A stretch of 64,000 nucleotides of DNA, from positions 868,001 to 932,000 of the forward strand of contig OX596341.1 of assembly GCA_951394405.1 (NCBI GenBank), in the 5' to 3' direction. The position numbers were made by a program, and so were the translations under genes. A model generated the notes under the pieces. It searched no databases. It saw only the letters and a list, made by a program, of their open reading frames with translations, and was not told the DNA's origin. This document shows positions 33,463-44,423 of the stretch, piece by piece. This DNA comes from Coprinellus micaceus. Its lineage: Eukaryota; Basidiomycota; Agaricomycetes; Agaricales; Psathyrellaceae. The first letter of the stretch is position 1; each line of letters begins with the position of its first letter.

Positions 33463-34749
33463 TTCGACTGTCCGAGGCACAAGAACTGAGCTTAGGTGTG
33501 GAGTGGGGGGAATTTGCTATCCGCGACGGTAAGTAGATCTGAGTCTTTATAGGAAGCTGGAAATTCATATCATGCATCATCGCGCAAGCTGTTTCCACTG
33601 CTTTACAGCGTCGAGAAACACGTGGACACATACAGAGGGCAGCCGGGTTAAATTATCTCATCGAATTGCCCTTGAAAAGAATCAAATCCTCTTAATTTCA
33701 TGGCACGCACTGGCAGGGAGGGGCAACACAGAAGGCTCTATCACTTGGGGCCTCTTTTCATGGTGTATGTCTGTGGCGAGGTATCCGGGGATTGCCAAGG
33801 GCTGAAATGCAGCCATATAACTCGATCCAATGGCAGCCGACCGGTGCACGTGGTTGCGATGTCGAGCCGAAGGGCGCACAAAGATCCAGAAACATGGTCC
33901 ACTTGTCGGCGTCTAAACCTCGGTCCTCCCTCCTGGGGTGGCCCAATTCATTTGTCAATGCACTCTTTAGTCTTTGCTGTACTACGGCACCGGGTCTCGT
34001 TCAACACCGGGCACACCCTCGAGGTGTTTTCTCATCCGGAAATGACAGAAGTATCTTGACTCGGGAACGTTGCCACCAGAACTTCAAATCCAACTGCTTC
34101 AATTGAATCATTACGGTGGTTGAGTTTTCTGGAATGCACAGCAGGAATCCTCATTCAATCCTTCTTGTATTAATTCGGTGAGGTTAGATACGACGACAAT
34201 GGGAGAAGGAACCAAAAGGTTTACCGGCGCCCCGACAAGGACGCTCAGCACCATCCCCGGGCCCTTGCTGTCGAGGCCGGAAAGTAGGGGTCTTACGTTT
34301 TGCTGTGCTCAGGCTTTCGCCTAAGCTTCACGTCGTTCCTCAAGGAAGGGTTAAACGGCAGAGTGCGGAACCTGGCCATTCTGATCAACAGGGCTTAGTA
34401 TCGGCTCACCGAATACACGAGTCGTGGTACCAACTTGGGATTTCCAGATTGTTTCCAGAGGTAGGACCTATCATCACCATGTTTCGCCAACGGGCGCCTA
34501 ATGGGTATCCGGAAGGCAAGCCTCAATATTTCAAGGTCGGTACATTCTACGCCGCGGCCGGTCGGGCAAGTATTCACCTATCGCGTTCCTTGCGAAGATG
34601 GCATCCATGGACGGTCATCGACTGTGCAACGGCGGGCCCACCAGGGCCATGACATTAACCACGATGGTCATGCCTGTCGTCTCAAAAAAACAAGAAAGGT
34701 ATGTCGCGAAAGTCGATATAAACGACTGTAGCACATAGTAAACAGCCGC
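33463..34749. repeat. Duplicated upstream region of the accessory locus
   Basis: The stretch 33940-34260 (TCAATGCACTCTTTAGTCTTTG, then an ACCGGGCACACCC-like stretch) resembles 29820-30120 and, less closely, 36300-36620. It lies upstream of the minus-strand gene at 33462. No coding exon is supported; short frames here lack features. Confidence 0.55.
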
Positions 34750-35998
34750 TTATAAGCCTTCAGTTTCTGTAGGTGCGACTCTCCTCGCCAAGCCTTCGAG
34801 CTTCCTCGATAACCAGAGGCGGATTCTCTTCCCGAAACCGAGTTTCTTCTGTACTCCCTCTGGAGCTGCTGCAGACAGAGGGGTCAGAACCAACATTCCG
34901 AAGGAGTAAGACCGGACGTACCTGCATTCGCCCTGGCCAGGGCCTCGGCATCCGGCTCGCTCTCATCGGATATGCTGGACTGGTCATCGAAGCTTGGCCC
35001 AGAGTTAAAGTGGGCTCGCGATGGTGATTCCAGAGACAGAAGTCCAGAGGCTGGAGTGCCTTGATTCAATGCTGTCGAACGCTCGACCTCGAGGAGATCT
35101 TTGGGCTGTTCTGCTTGGACACTGTCGGGAAGATCTGGGAATGGCTGCTCAGCGACCTGAGGCACGGTCGGGGTGGGCGGTTGGACTCGTTCTTCGACGT
35201 CTGACTGAGCTACTTGGGGAGCGGGCGGGGTAGAGACACGTCGCATGTCGAGCTCTGTTTCCTCGGGTGGACGAAGGGCGACAGAGATCGAGTCCTCCGG
35301 GGATGATTCATCCCCACCACCGAGAGAACTGGGTCCTCGGAGAAGGGAGGGCACGTCAAACCCGCTCAGCGACTCGAGGCCTGGAGAAACCGGATGAGAA
35401 GGGGTGAGGCCATAGGGATGTGGGTGAAGTGGGTCGTCTCTCGCTGGGGCCAGTAGAGCACCGCCGGATTCCCGACGTCCATCCGTGGAGGGACCTCGGG
35501 GAGTACGGCTGGACTCGTGCCGGTGGTGCCCAGGGTGTCTGCTACCGTAGGGGTTTCGAGGCTCGACACCAAGCGCATTGGACCTGTCAGGTGCCACTTC
35601 GGATGAGGATGCGGGGCTGCTGTCTTGGGCCCAGGTGGAAGTACTGGATCCTGTCGGAGAGGAAGGCCGCGATCGCGACTGTCGGGGTATCGACGAAGCA
35701 GAGCTCGGATGTGTTGGTAGGTAAGGCGCTGGTGTACCGACATACATCGTCGAACCGCCCGATGCTGAATTGTGAGTAGCACCATGGGCGTATGTGCTTT
35801 GGTTGATCGATAAGTGGTGGTCGCCAGCGATGTTGGTGGTGTTCATATCTCTCATGCGAACCCCCCGAGCGCCTGAGAAATATTGAGCTGTGGACAGTTA
35901 GGTCATCTTCTTCGGTGCTAAGGTGAAGGGGAGCGTGTATACTTACTAGTATGACCGCCGGTGCTGGGGCTGTTGTTTTGAGTGGGTTGACTGGCCAT
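34750..35998 (-). CDS. Disordered accessory protein with N-terminal motif and basic C-terminus (378 aa)
   Basis: Exons 35998-35947, 35887-34922 and 34868-34750 give 378 residues. It is the closest paralogue of the gene at 14837, with long near-identical blocks (for example VPSLLRGPSSLGGGDE and LESPSRAHFNSGPSFDDQSS). The motif is the clearest in the window: INQSTYAHGATHNSASGG then STMYV, residues 45-67. The linker is Ser/Pro/Glu-rich; the tail is basic (GKRIRLWLSRKLEGLARRV). Its promoter is conserved with the 14837 gene. No signal peptide or known domain. Function unknown. Confidence 0.85.
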
Positions 35999-36629
35999 CC
36001 TGCTAGGTTTGAGGGGAAATGTTCTAGGACCGCTCGTTACACTCTGACGTGTTAAGTACTCCTCTTATCGCCGAAGAGGTGTCACACCAAGATGGGAGGC
36101 GATGCCCCACACATCCGAATATGCCAGCTGGACTACAGCACTGGCTATCCCTTTGGAAATGACTCTGTCACATCCATGAACAAAAGGGTTCTCGATTGGG
36201 TTGAATAGAGATGACATTGCTATATCAGGGTGGACCTACTTGTGGGCGTCTTGAGTTCGATCTTCCGATTCCCAGCCTGAGTTCTCTAATTCATGGATCG
36301 CCTGTCAAAGCACTCTTTTGTAGTTCGCGATCCACGTTGCACTACAACAGCCATTGTTTTTGATAAACACGGGACCCACAGGGGTTGCCTTGTGGGCGCT
36401 CCTGTCAGTCAAGAACAATGTCACCTGGAAATGGCTATCGGGACAGCGGTTGCAGTTGCTGCCTTCGCCCGGTAACTTTGTCGCTGGAATTTTTACACCC
36501 GTCGTCATCTGAATGGATCGTGGCAGTGATCCGGGTGTGCACCTGGAGCCCACATATTATCGGGTCGAATAGATTAGATAGATAAGTCAGGAGGGAAGAC
36601 GAAGTCCAGGTATCCAAGACGGACGCTCG
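35999..36629. repeat. Promoter and upstream region conserved with 14.2-14.8 kb
   Basis: Read on the minus strand, the first 100 bases match the promoter of the gene at 14837, including TACTTAA at 36052-36058 in place of TATTTAA. Further upstream (36170-36560) matches 14250-14650 in inverted orientation. No coding exon is seen. Confidence 0.6.
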
Positions 36630-37432
36630 CTATCGCTTCTCAAGTGTCTTTCCCGCCTTCTTCGGGCTCCAAAGCTTCATCTTTTCCCAGAACCTTCGCT
36701 TCTTCTTGGGGCTACTGCGGTCTACGAGTTTATCACTTTTAGCCTTCGTTCGGCGAGGTGTATGAACCGAACTTCTTACCGTGCTCCTCCGCGCCGTGAA
36801 CGGAACTAGACGCCGAGGTTACAGCACCAGCAGTGCGAACATCTAGGGAGCAACTCAATATTGCAGTGTGGTGTAGTTTTCTGGCTCAGCTCACCCTCGC
36901 GAGATTCCGTAGCCCGTGCTGGGATAGTCTCGGCCTCGGCGAGCCCAGCTCCTGATGCGCGTTCCGCCCCCACAGATCGTGGGGGATCATAATTTCGGTC
37001 AGGATTCGAGGCCTCCGCATGCTGAGGCTGCGGCAAAGCCTGCGACGACCCGGAATAGTGTTGGGGCTGGTACGACGATGTCGATCGAGGCGACCCTGGT
37101 CCACGTGGGGTTCCAAGAGACGATGGCGGGGGTTCATTGAGTGACTGTTGTGGAGGTAGATGTCTCCGAGACGAGCTATCCGTGAATTCGGACCGGTTGT
37201 CCCATGAGTAATCGCTTCTATCTCTCTCCTGGATTCGAGGAGGAGATGGAGGCGGGGGTGGGGGTGGGGCCACTCCCATATAGAATGTTGTTGGCGTGCC
37301 AGAGGTCACGACGGCGTGGTTGTGGACGGAACCAGGGTGGTATGTGTTGTTCCAGAACATGAGAGGCCCATTGTTCGTCGTCCCCATGTTGGCAGTGTTG
37401 ATTTTGAAATCGTGTGCATTGTCGAAGGCCAT
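36630..37432 (-). CDS. Accessory protein with N-terminal motif, proline run and basic tail (230 aa)
   Basis: Exons 37432-36895, 36842-36780 and 36721-36630 join in frame. The choice of acceptor at 36843 restores the frame of a basic tail (SPKKKRRFWEKMKLW, then KKAGKTLEKR) that parallels the other family members. The motif NNTYHPGSVHNHAVVTSG is at residues 28-45, followed by FYMGVAPPPPPPP. The middle is polar and Pro/Ser-rich. No catalytic motif. Function unknown. Confidence 0.74.
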
Positions 37433-38441
37433 CTTCGAGTCGAAACGAGGGCCTAACCCCTAGGAACCCTAGTGAAGGGACTGAATTCCAGGGATCTGGG
37501 TAGGTGAGCGTATGGAAACAAGGAGCGCATTGCGGAGCAACTGCAAGGCCTGTAAACGCCTGGTAGCTCGTGCGATGATTGCACTTGTATGTAATAGTGG
37601 GTACACCTCCGTCCGGCCCGCACGAGGCACAAGGACTCGAAGATCGCGGCGGTCAATGCGACCTAAGTTGGCAACGACCTTGTTATCCATATCCCACTTT
37701 GCAAACTTTCCATGCACTGAACAAGGGCCATCCGAACTGACTTCCCATGGCGATACACAGGTACTTACTCGAGTAGAAGAGCTGGAATTGAGACGGTCGA
37801 GAGTGAAAAAGCTGGTCTTGCTTCTCAAGGACTCGGAAGGAGATGTACAGCAACGTGCACTCATCGACAGCCTAGCTCGTGACGGAGAAGTAGATGAAGG
37901 AAGAGCCACGTCAGGTGTGTGGGGTGTGTGACGTGGTGCACTGGCATTGGGGCGAAGGCGTTCAACATCGGAACTCCGCCTTCAGGTCAACAACTCGGGG
38001 TAGTGGAAAACTGAGAAAATAGCCAGGAAGTATGGGTCTCACAACTTAGCTACCTTTTCAAATTACGCTGGAGTGACTCCGACGTAGGCCTCCCCTGCGA
38101 ATCAGGTTTAGGCGCCGGGGTAAGCGCCCACCACACGACATCAACTAATCGGGGGCCCAGATATGGGCCAGAAGTATGTGCATAGGCACACGAGGCAGGT
38201 AAATTAGTACAAGAGGACATAAAGTACATCATGAGGGGACAAAAAGGCAGCCTAACATACGATAAGGCGAATCTTGGCCTCTCCCTGAACGGTACATTGG
38301 AGTGCCCCCGTAGGTGCACCACGGTTCCCTTCAACTGGGATGGGGAGGGTGAAGCAACACTGGGTGGCATGGTCCGAAGCAATGTCAAGATACGCTTTCG
38401 GAGGAGTAGAGTGAATATATGGGCCTAATATTGTTTCAATA
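37433..38441. other. Intergenic with an unassigned coiled-coil-like frame
   Basis: A 139-codon plus-strand frame at 37512-37931 contains a charged helical stretch (RVEELELRRSRVKKLVLLLK). Its start, NCKACKRLVARAM, faintly recalls the first cysteines of a Zn2Cys6 cluster, but the remaining cysteines are missing. It may be a relic of a zinc-cluster regulator or chance; I do not call a gene. Confidence 0.35.
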
Positions 38442-39957
38442 CTAAGGTCCAGGAAAGGGAAGACGTTTGAACCCACCACGATACGGTCCGGCCTGGAGAG
38501 GAAGCTGGGTGTCCGGAAGGTCTCTAGGGCTTCTTGCGGGGGTGGTGTGCCGGGAGAAGGTGAACTCGGGAAACGCTGGCGCGAAGGGGGTGTGCACCCC
38601 GCTCTTGTCCTTGGGTGAAGGAAGCCGGGAATCTGAACGGCCTGCGGGGCTGCTTGCGGGTGTGGAATCCTGTGGGGGGAATGTAAATTCTGGGTAGCTG
38701 GAGGCGTGTTCCCTGTCAAAGGATATCGGCGAGAGCTTGCGAGGCGGTGATCCACTGCCAACAGGGACAGAAGACAACGGGGGAGCAGGGGCTGGTGATT
38801 CGCAGGGAAAGAGCCCGAGTCCTAATGCTTCTGCACATAGGATCAATACCTGTCTATGCACGAAGGGGGAGAGGCCCTGTACTCACTCGCAGGAGAAGAA
38901 GCGTATGCGTACGGACGGGACTTGCGAGAACTTGGGGTGGGGTGCCCTGATGCATTGACCCTGACCTCAGGGGGCGCAGATGAGGGGCGTTCGAGGAGGC
39001 CAGATAATCTTTGCTGGAGTTCATTGGATAGGGGAGACATTGGAGCTGAGCGAGATAGAGGCGAGGCCCCAGGGCTCCGAAGGTTGGGGGACCTCGGTGG
39101 AGGTGCCGACTTCCGTTCATTCAACGCTTCTCTTCCTCTGGGCAAATCTCCCGGAGGGGAAGCTGGTGAAGGGATAATGTCATAGATGGGGGGCTGCAGG
39201 TGGGAAGATCGGTAGACCGGCGTCATAGGTGGCTGGCTGTTGTCCATCGGGCGTTGCGGGGCAGGGGTTGGAGGAGTCCGGGACCGTTCGCGACCTTGCG
39301 GCGTCGCTGGTGCGTGTCCTTGGGCAGGAGGCACTTCCGGATCCATGTACATGCTCGAGGACGAATCTGATTCTTCTTCAAATAAGTCCATCCCTGCATA
39401 GGAGATTAGCGCGATCGAAAGCGGAGCGGGTATAGGGTGTCGAACGCACTCTGATCGCGGTTGAAGGGCGTGGGGGGATGGTCAGCTGCTGGACGGAGTC
39501 GAGGGCTCCCAGGGAGGGAGGTTTGTTGTGGAACCACAGGGGAAGTTTGCGAACCTGGGTGTCAGGGATCTCTGAGTGCAATTCTACGGATGAGTCTGAC
39601 GGCGCACAACTCACCGGCATTCTTACGCAAAGGAAGCCATGGAGGGTGATCAACAGGCCATGGTACAATTTTGGGCGACGCCGTAATCACAGGTGGACTA
39701 GAAGAACCCTCCGCAAACTGCACGATCGTTCGCACACCTTCCACAGGAAACGAGGCGGGTGGGGACTGGCAGTCGTCACAACTGTGAACGCTTCGGTGTT
39801 TGAGAATCGGGCGAGGGGATTGCGAGCCAGTCGCTGAAGATGGTGGTGGTACGGTTTTGGTATTGGTGCAAGGCGTCGACCCTGGTGTTGGAGGATATGA
39901 CCATTGCGATGGGCGCGTATGGGGAGTGTTCAGTGAATCGTATCTCTTCGATGACAT
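38442..39957 (-). CDS. Proline-rich disordered protein, four exons (447 aa)
   Basis: Exons 39957-39615, 39554-39450, 39393-38887 and 38830-38442 join at phase 1 throughout, with introns of 56-60 bases. The product is rich in Pro, Ser and Arg. It has VPWPVDHPPWLPLRKNAG near residues 98-115. An internal repeat lies near the C-terminus (PEFTFPPQDSTPASSP and PEFTFSRHTTPARSP, each followed by a D-x2-LP element). It lacks the clear TY-HN motif of its neighbours. No signal peptide, membrane segment or enzyme motif. Function unknown. Confidence 0.7.
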
Positions 39958-41471
39958 ACTAGTAGTGGCGAGTGCTGAGAATATCTTGTGGGGAATAGCG
40001 CGAGATTCCAGCTATTATATGATTTACAGCTCTGTAGCCACTGAACCTACGCGTGGTGTGTGCGATACGAGCTGGCCCGGACTCTGTTGTTGTACTCCTT
40101 GTCTTCATTTGAGACGCGTCACTGGAGGCTGTTATAATTGTTTTCACTCCTGCTGGTTGTTATCGAGAGGTTGTGGTCGTGGTTACACTGCGTCGATTCC
40201 GCGAGGCTCCTTGGATACATTGGAAGCTCTCTTTGGCGGGTCTTGTTGGTGTGTGTGGGCGCCAGACGTGATGTCTGATAACCCAGGTAAGTGGAACAAT
40301 AGGACAGGAGAAAGCACTCAGAGGCCGAGCTGAGCCCGGCAAATCGAACCCGAGTAAAGAATAGAAAATGACAGGGAGAAGAGGGTGCGCGCGGATGGCG
40401 ACCCAAACACTTCATCTCGGATGGCAGGCTTAGGCGGGCCTTACCTGAGACCCGTAAATCCTTCGAATTTAGGTTGAGGGGGCGCGTGAGGGGGATAAGT
40501 TATCCTCCTGATCATCCCTCAGAGGGGGTAGGTGATAGCCTGGTGTGCTTCGATGGTGGAATTGTGCTACGTTGTGACGAGGCCGCTCGACGAGTTTTGG
40601 ACCGCTCAACGGCATTGCTGTGGTTGGGAGACCCAGAACTGGAATCAAAGGTAGTATCACGAACCCAGAGGGGAATATTTGTTGCCCAAACATAGGCAGA
40701 CCGGGGAATTAGAGATGGCTTGTCGTCCACTGCGAGTGTTAGAGGGAAAGGAAGCTCGGAGTCAATTTTGATGCGTTGTTCCCGGCCCCCGGGCCTCCGG
40801 CATTTCGGACTTACGAAGCCGAAGCACGGGCGCTTAACTGTTCGATCACACATAACCCGGCAAATGCTGAATTGTTTGCACGGACAGGGACGGCTCTGAC
40901 CTGAGAGCTATCCACGTTGGACATCAACCCTCACATTTGCTGCTTGACTAACCTCCCAGGCCACTTCGAACGGTTCTGGAGCCGGAGGGGGGACAGCACA
41001 ACATACTCCGGATGTGCAAGTAAGAAGCCCCGGATTTGCGTTGATTGGCCGTGGCCCTTTCAAGTTTCTGAGTAAGGCTGTAGTATCTTAAACACCTATC
41101 ATGATTGTTGCAACGATCCGCCAACGTTCCTCACACCTTGCTCTAAGAGATCTGATACATTGCGGATCACCTCAACTATTACCCATGCCGGGGCTAGCGT
41201 CCGAATCAACCGGAGGGCGCTTGACTTCAACTGATCCAGCGCTAATTGAGTTTTATTGCCAATGGGCGATATGTGACGCCCATCCCTGGCCAGTCCCCAT
41301 ATCAAGGTGGACGGCGAACTTGGCCTTCGATTTCTCCAAAAGTGTGCGTGCTTAGGTATATAAATTGAAGTATGGTCGCTTCATGATAACAGAACACCTG
41401 ATAGGTCTCCATCTTGAGTAAAATGATGCTAGGCAACCATGGGCGGAAAGAGAGCTTTGAACGAATCTAAA
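39958..41471. other. Gene-poor stretch, one unassigned frame
   Basis: A 113-codon minus-strand frame at 40512-40853 has a protein-like middle (IDSELPFPLTLAVDDKPSLI) but no partner exons or known motif, so it is left uncalled. The first 400 bases should contain the promoter of the minus-strand gene at 39957. Confidence 0.4.
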
Positions 41472-41735
41472 CGGTCTCAATTGGCCAAGTTTGGAGGGAT
41501 ATTGAAACCACCGGCCCCATAACGTTTTCTGGATCCACCCTCCGTTTGGCTTCCTGCAGCCTCGGCAGGTTACTCCCATAAATCCTATCCAACGGTGCAT
41601 CCTACATGGCATAGTTTGGGTGTAATGGTGAGGTGGGTACGTCTTCGTATCCTTCCTCGACGAGAGTCGCCTCCAACTTGTCGCGAATCTTTTCGGTCCC
41701 CTTCTTGATCGTCTTGTACCAAAAGGCGAGTTACT
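41472..41735 (-). pseudogene. C-terminal fragment of a BBE-like FAD oxidase
   Basis: On the minus strand this reads KKGTEKIRDKLEATLVEEGY, then HPNYAM with a TAG stop, then DAPLDRIYGSNLPRLQEAKR and VDPENVMG. The stop replaces the Trp codon of the intact paralogues (YALWDAPLDRIYG). The upstream exons are absent and the 3' end has diverged. It lies 45 bases beyond the stop codon of the intact gene 41780-43827 and is a decayed tandem copy. Confidence 0.8.
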
Positions 41736-41779
41736 GGACTGGAAACGGATCGTAAGTATCCTAAATTATAACGAGATAT

Positions 41780-43827
41780 TTACAACTCGTCTCGAATCGG
41801 TGGCTTGGGAGAGACCTTGAACCCCCCCGCAAGACCCATGACATCCTCGGGGTCCACCCTCCTCTTAACCGCCTGCAACCTCGGCAAGTTCGTCCCGTGA
41901 ATCCTATCCAGCGGGGCATCCCAAGGAGAATAGTTCGGGTACAGCGGCGAAGTCAGTGCACCCCCATATCCCTCCTCCACAAGCGTCCTCAGCAACACCT
42001 CGCGAATCTTCTCTACCTCGTTCTTGATCGCATCGTCCTGAGCGGGGTCCGTCCACGCAGTGAACAAGGCGAAAGGGGTGTACATGACGTCACGAGTGAA
42101 TGGGTATGCGGTAGAGTGGGGGTTGTGGGAGAGGATGGTGGGGAGGAAGGGCTCGGAGACGAGGGCCATGAATACAACGGACTTGTTTGTCAGGTCGGGC
42201 CCGATATTCTGGAGGAAATCGATGAACTGGCGTCTCGAGGGGGTGACTTGCTTGACTTACGGATACCTGTCCAGCGAGGATGTTCATAAATTCAAGGGAG
42301 TAAGCAGGAACGGAGACGCCCAGAGAGTGTGCGCTATATGAGAGTAGACTACGTCAATACCCAGACAAGTAAACTCTGGAACTAATGCGTACCGTAGTCC
42401 AGCCAAATCCCGTGTCGATGTAATAGCACTGATCATAGTCGAGAAGCTTTGGGAAGAGACAGTACTCCCTACAGAGCTAATACCCAGGAACTCGTCAAAG
42501 ATCCCAGCAGGAGGCTCAGGCGCGTCGTAGAACACCTGGATCTGGAGAAGGGTCTGCGGAAAGATGTCATATCGTCTGGGTGACGGGAGGTGGATGAACA
42601 AGTCCACTAACCGTTCCTCGGAAGAGAGTTGTGTAACTGAGGATAACCGCCTTGGGGTCAGTCACTTCCGCTGCGAACTTGGCCGTCGCAGCGTTAACGA
42701 CAGGGAAGACACCAGGGTCCGCGTAGGTGATCGATCCTCCCTACAAAATGAGATAGCTCAGTACATAAGCAGGTAGCAAGTGGATCCCAATTGACGTACC
42801 CATACCCGACCCTGAGGGAACGTCCTCAGCGTGAATTTTGTCACGATCCCCTGAGCACCGAGGACATTAGGGAACACAGCGAGGCCAAAAGGATGCGACT
42901 GAACTCACAAAATTGTTTCCACCCCCCTTCAAAGCGAAGAATAGCTCAGGGTCAGACTCGTGGGTAACTTCAACTACCTCCCCGTTCGGCTTCACAAGTT
43001 CGAACGCCTCGACACTATCGATAGTCAAACCGACCTGGTTCGTATGTAGCGAGTAACCTATTCAAACACCATCAGTACCCTCATTTCAGAAGGCCTTCTC
43101 AAGTAAAGAAATATTTGAAGACGGCTCACCTCCACCGAGGATAAACCCTCCCACCCCCACACCTGGCATTCGCCCTCCAGGCACACTGACTCCGTACTTC
43201 TCCAACGCGGCGTACAGTTCGTCCCACTTCAACCCAGCGCCAAATTTCACCGTCTCCGCCTTCTCGTCGTACTCTATCGACTTGAAGGCAGACGTCGAGA
43301 TGTGGACGCCTTCGGTGGAAGAGAGGTAAAGGCTCGGAGCGTGACCGCCGCCCATAACCTGATTGCACGGTCCACGGTAGGTAAGAGGGAAATGCTGGCC
43401 TGGGTCTAGCCGTGAGAGGGCACGTACAGCAAGGGGGGTCCTCGTTTTTCCAACGATTTGAAGCTAAAGGATACAAGAATTGTAAGATTACATTCACGGA
43501 AACGCAGATTTGAACACACAATCTTCCCAACGTCGCGTGTTGAATGCGGCTCAACGACACACGCGGGGACCTGATTGCTGGTAGTCGCCCAATGCTCGCT
43601 GAGCTTCTTGAAGCTATCGTTGCCTACAACCGGGAGGAACAAACACAAGGTTCAAATCAGAGCCTTCGTTGAGCGCGCAGGGTAGGGTACGCACCAGAAT
43701 AATGGACAGCGCTCGGGGCCAGAATCGACGTCGCTATCTGAGAGCAAACATCGCTATACGCAGCGAGACTAGGGGTAGTCTGCAGTAGTAAGGCAGAGGC
43801 AAGCGCAAGCTTCCACACGCTTGTCAT
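41780..43827 (-). CDS. Secreted BBE-like FAD-linked oxidase (495 aa)
   Basis: Ten exons: 43827-43695, 43623-43520, 43463-43428, 43358-43130, 43057-42909, 42850-42800, 42740-42612, 42553-42393, 42333-42267, 42208-41780. The signal peptide (MTSVWKLALASALLLQ) predicts secretion. The FAD_binding_4 domain is visible: VMGGGHAPSLYLSSTEGVHI carries the His expected to bond the flavin 8-alpha carbon, and GVGVGGFILGGG and FFALKGGGNNF are cofactor-site segments. The C-terminal BBE domain reads YPNYSPWDAPLDRIHG and VKRRVDPEDVMGLAGG. The position of the second flavin-linking Cys is Arg (GGRMPGVGVGG), so mono-covalent FAD is predicted. Such enzymes oxidise alcohols, sugars or secondary metabolites, passing electrons to O2; the substrate here is unknown. 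Confidence 0.9.
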
Positions 43828-44423
43828 GGCACTGGATCTTCGTCAGGGGGAAGGGAGAGAGAACGCGTCAAGGGATCGCAAGTGCCCCGCCTCCCTATGG
43901 CGCTGAAAGTGTCTCCGTGTGACCCTTGGGGCAAGCCCAAGTTCGATCAGCACGTGCCACCAAAGGGCAACACTGCAGCCCCACCTAGATTCACTTCCTA
44001 TGAGCGCCCATTTAATTTGAGAAAGGCAGGTGGGATGGCCGGCGTTGGGCGCTTGTCCTCAAGGTTCCGGATCCAGAACTCCAGCTCATCACTGCGAGAC
44101 GTCGATCGAAGCTCACGTGCTGTATGATGGATAAAGTTAGAACGAGGGAACCGATATAGCGTGCAGGGCACTTACTGACAAGTATCTCTCACCGTTCCAA
44201 TAAAATGGCAACCTCCGACGAGATAGACGGCAACGGAACGAACGGAAGGACGGGAAAGCGGAAGGAAGAAGAGGCTAGGAAAATACGACACATTTACATT
44301 GCGCTCTGCGCCTCTACAAGAAACTACAGGGGGTAGAAAAGTCCACTTGATCACGCACTCGTCAATACCTCAGGAGCGATCGTCTTCACCGTATTCAGCT
44401 AACTTTAGGATGTAACGAATCCC

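Noticed and set aside
37512..37931. Possible Zn2Cys6 regulator
   Set aside because: Only the first two cysteines are in place; the rest of the cluster is missing and no partner exons were found.
40512..40853. 113-codon minus-strand frame
   Set aside because: It has a protein-like stretch but no start context, partner exon or known motif; left unassigned.
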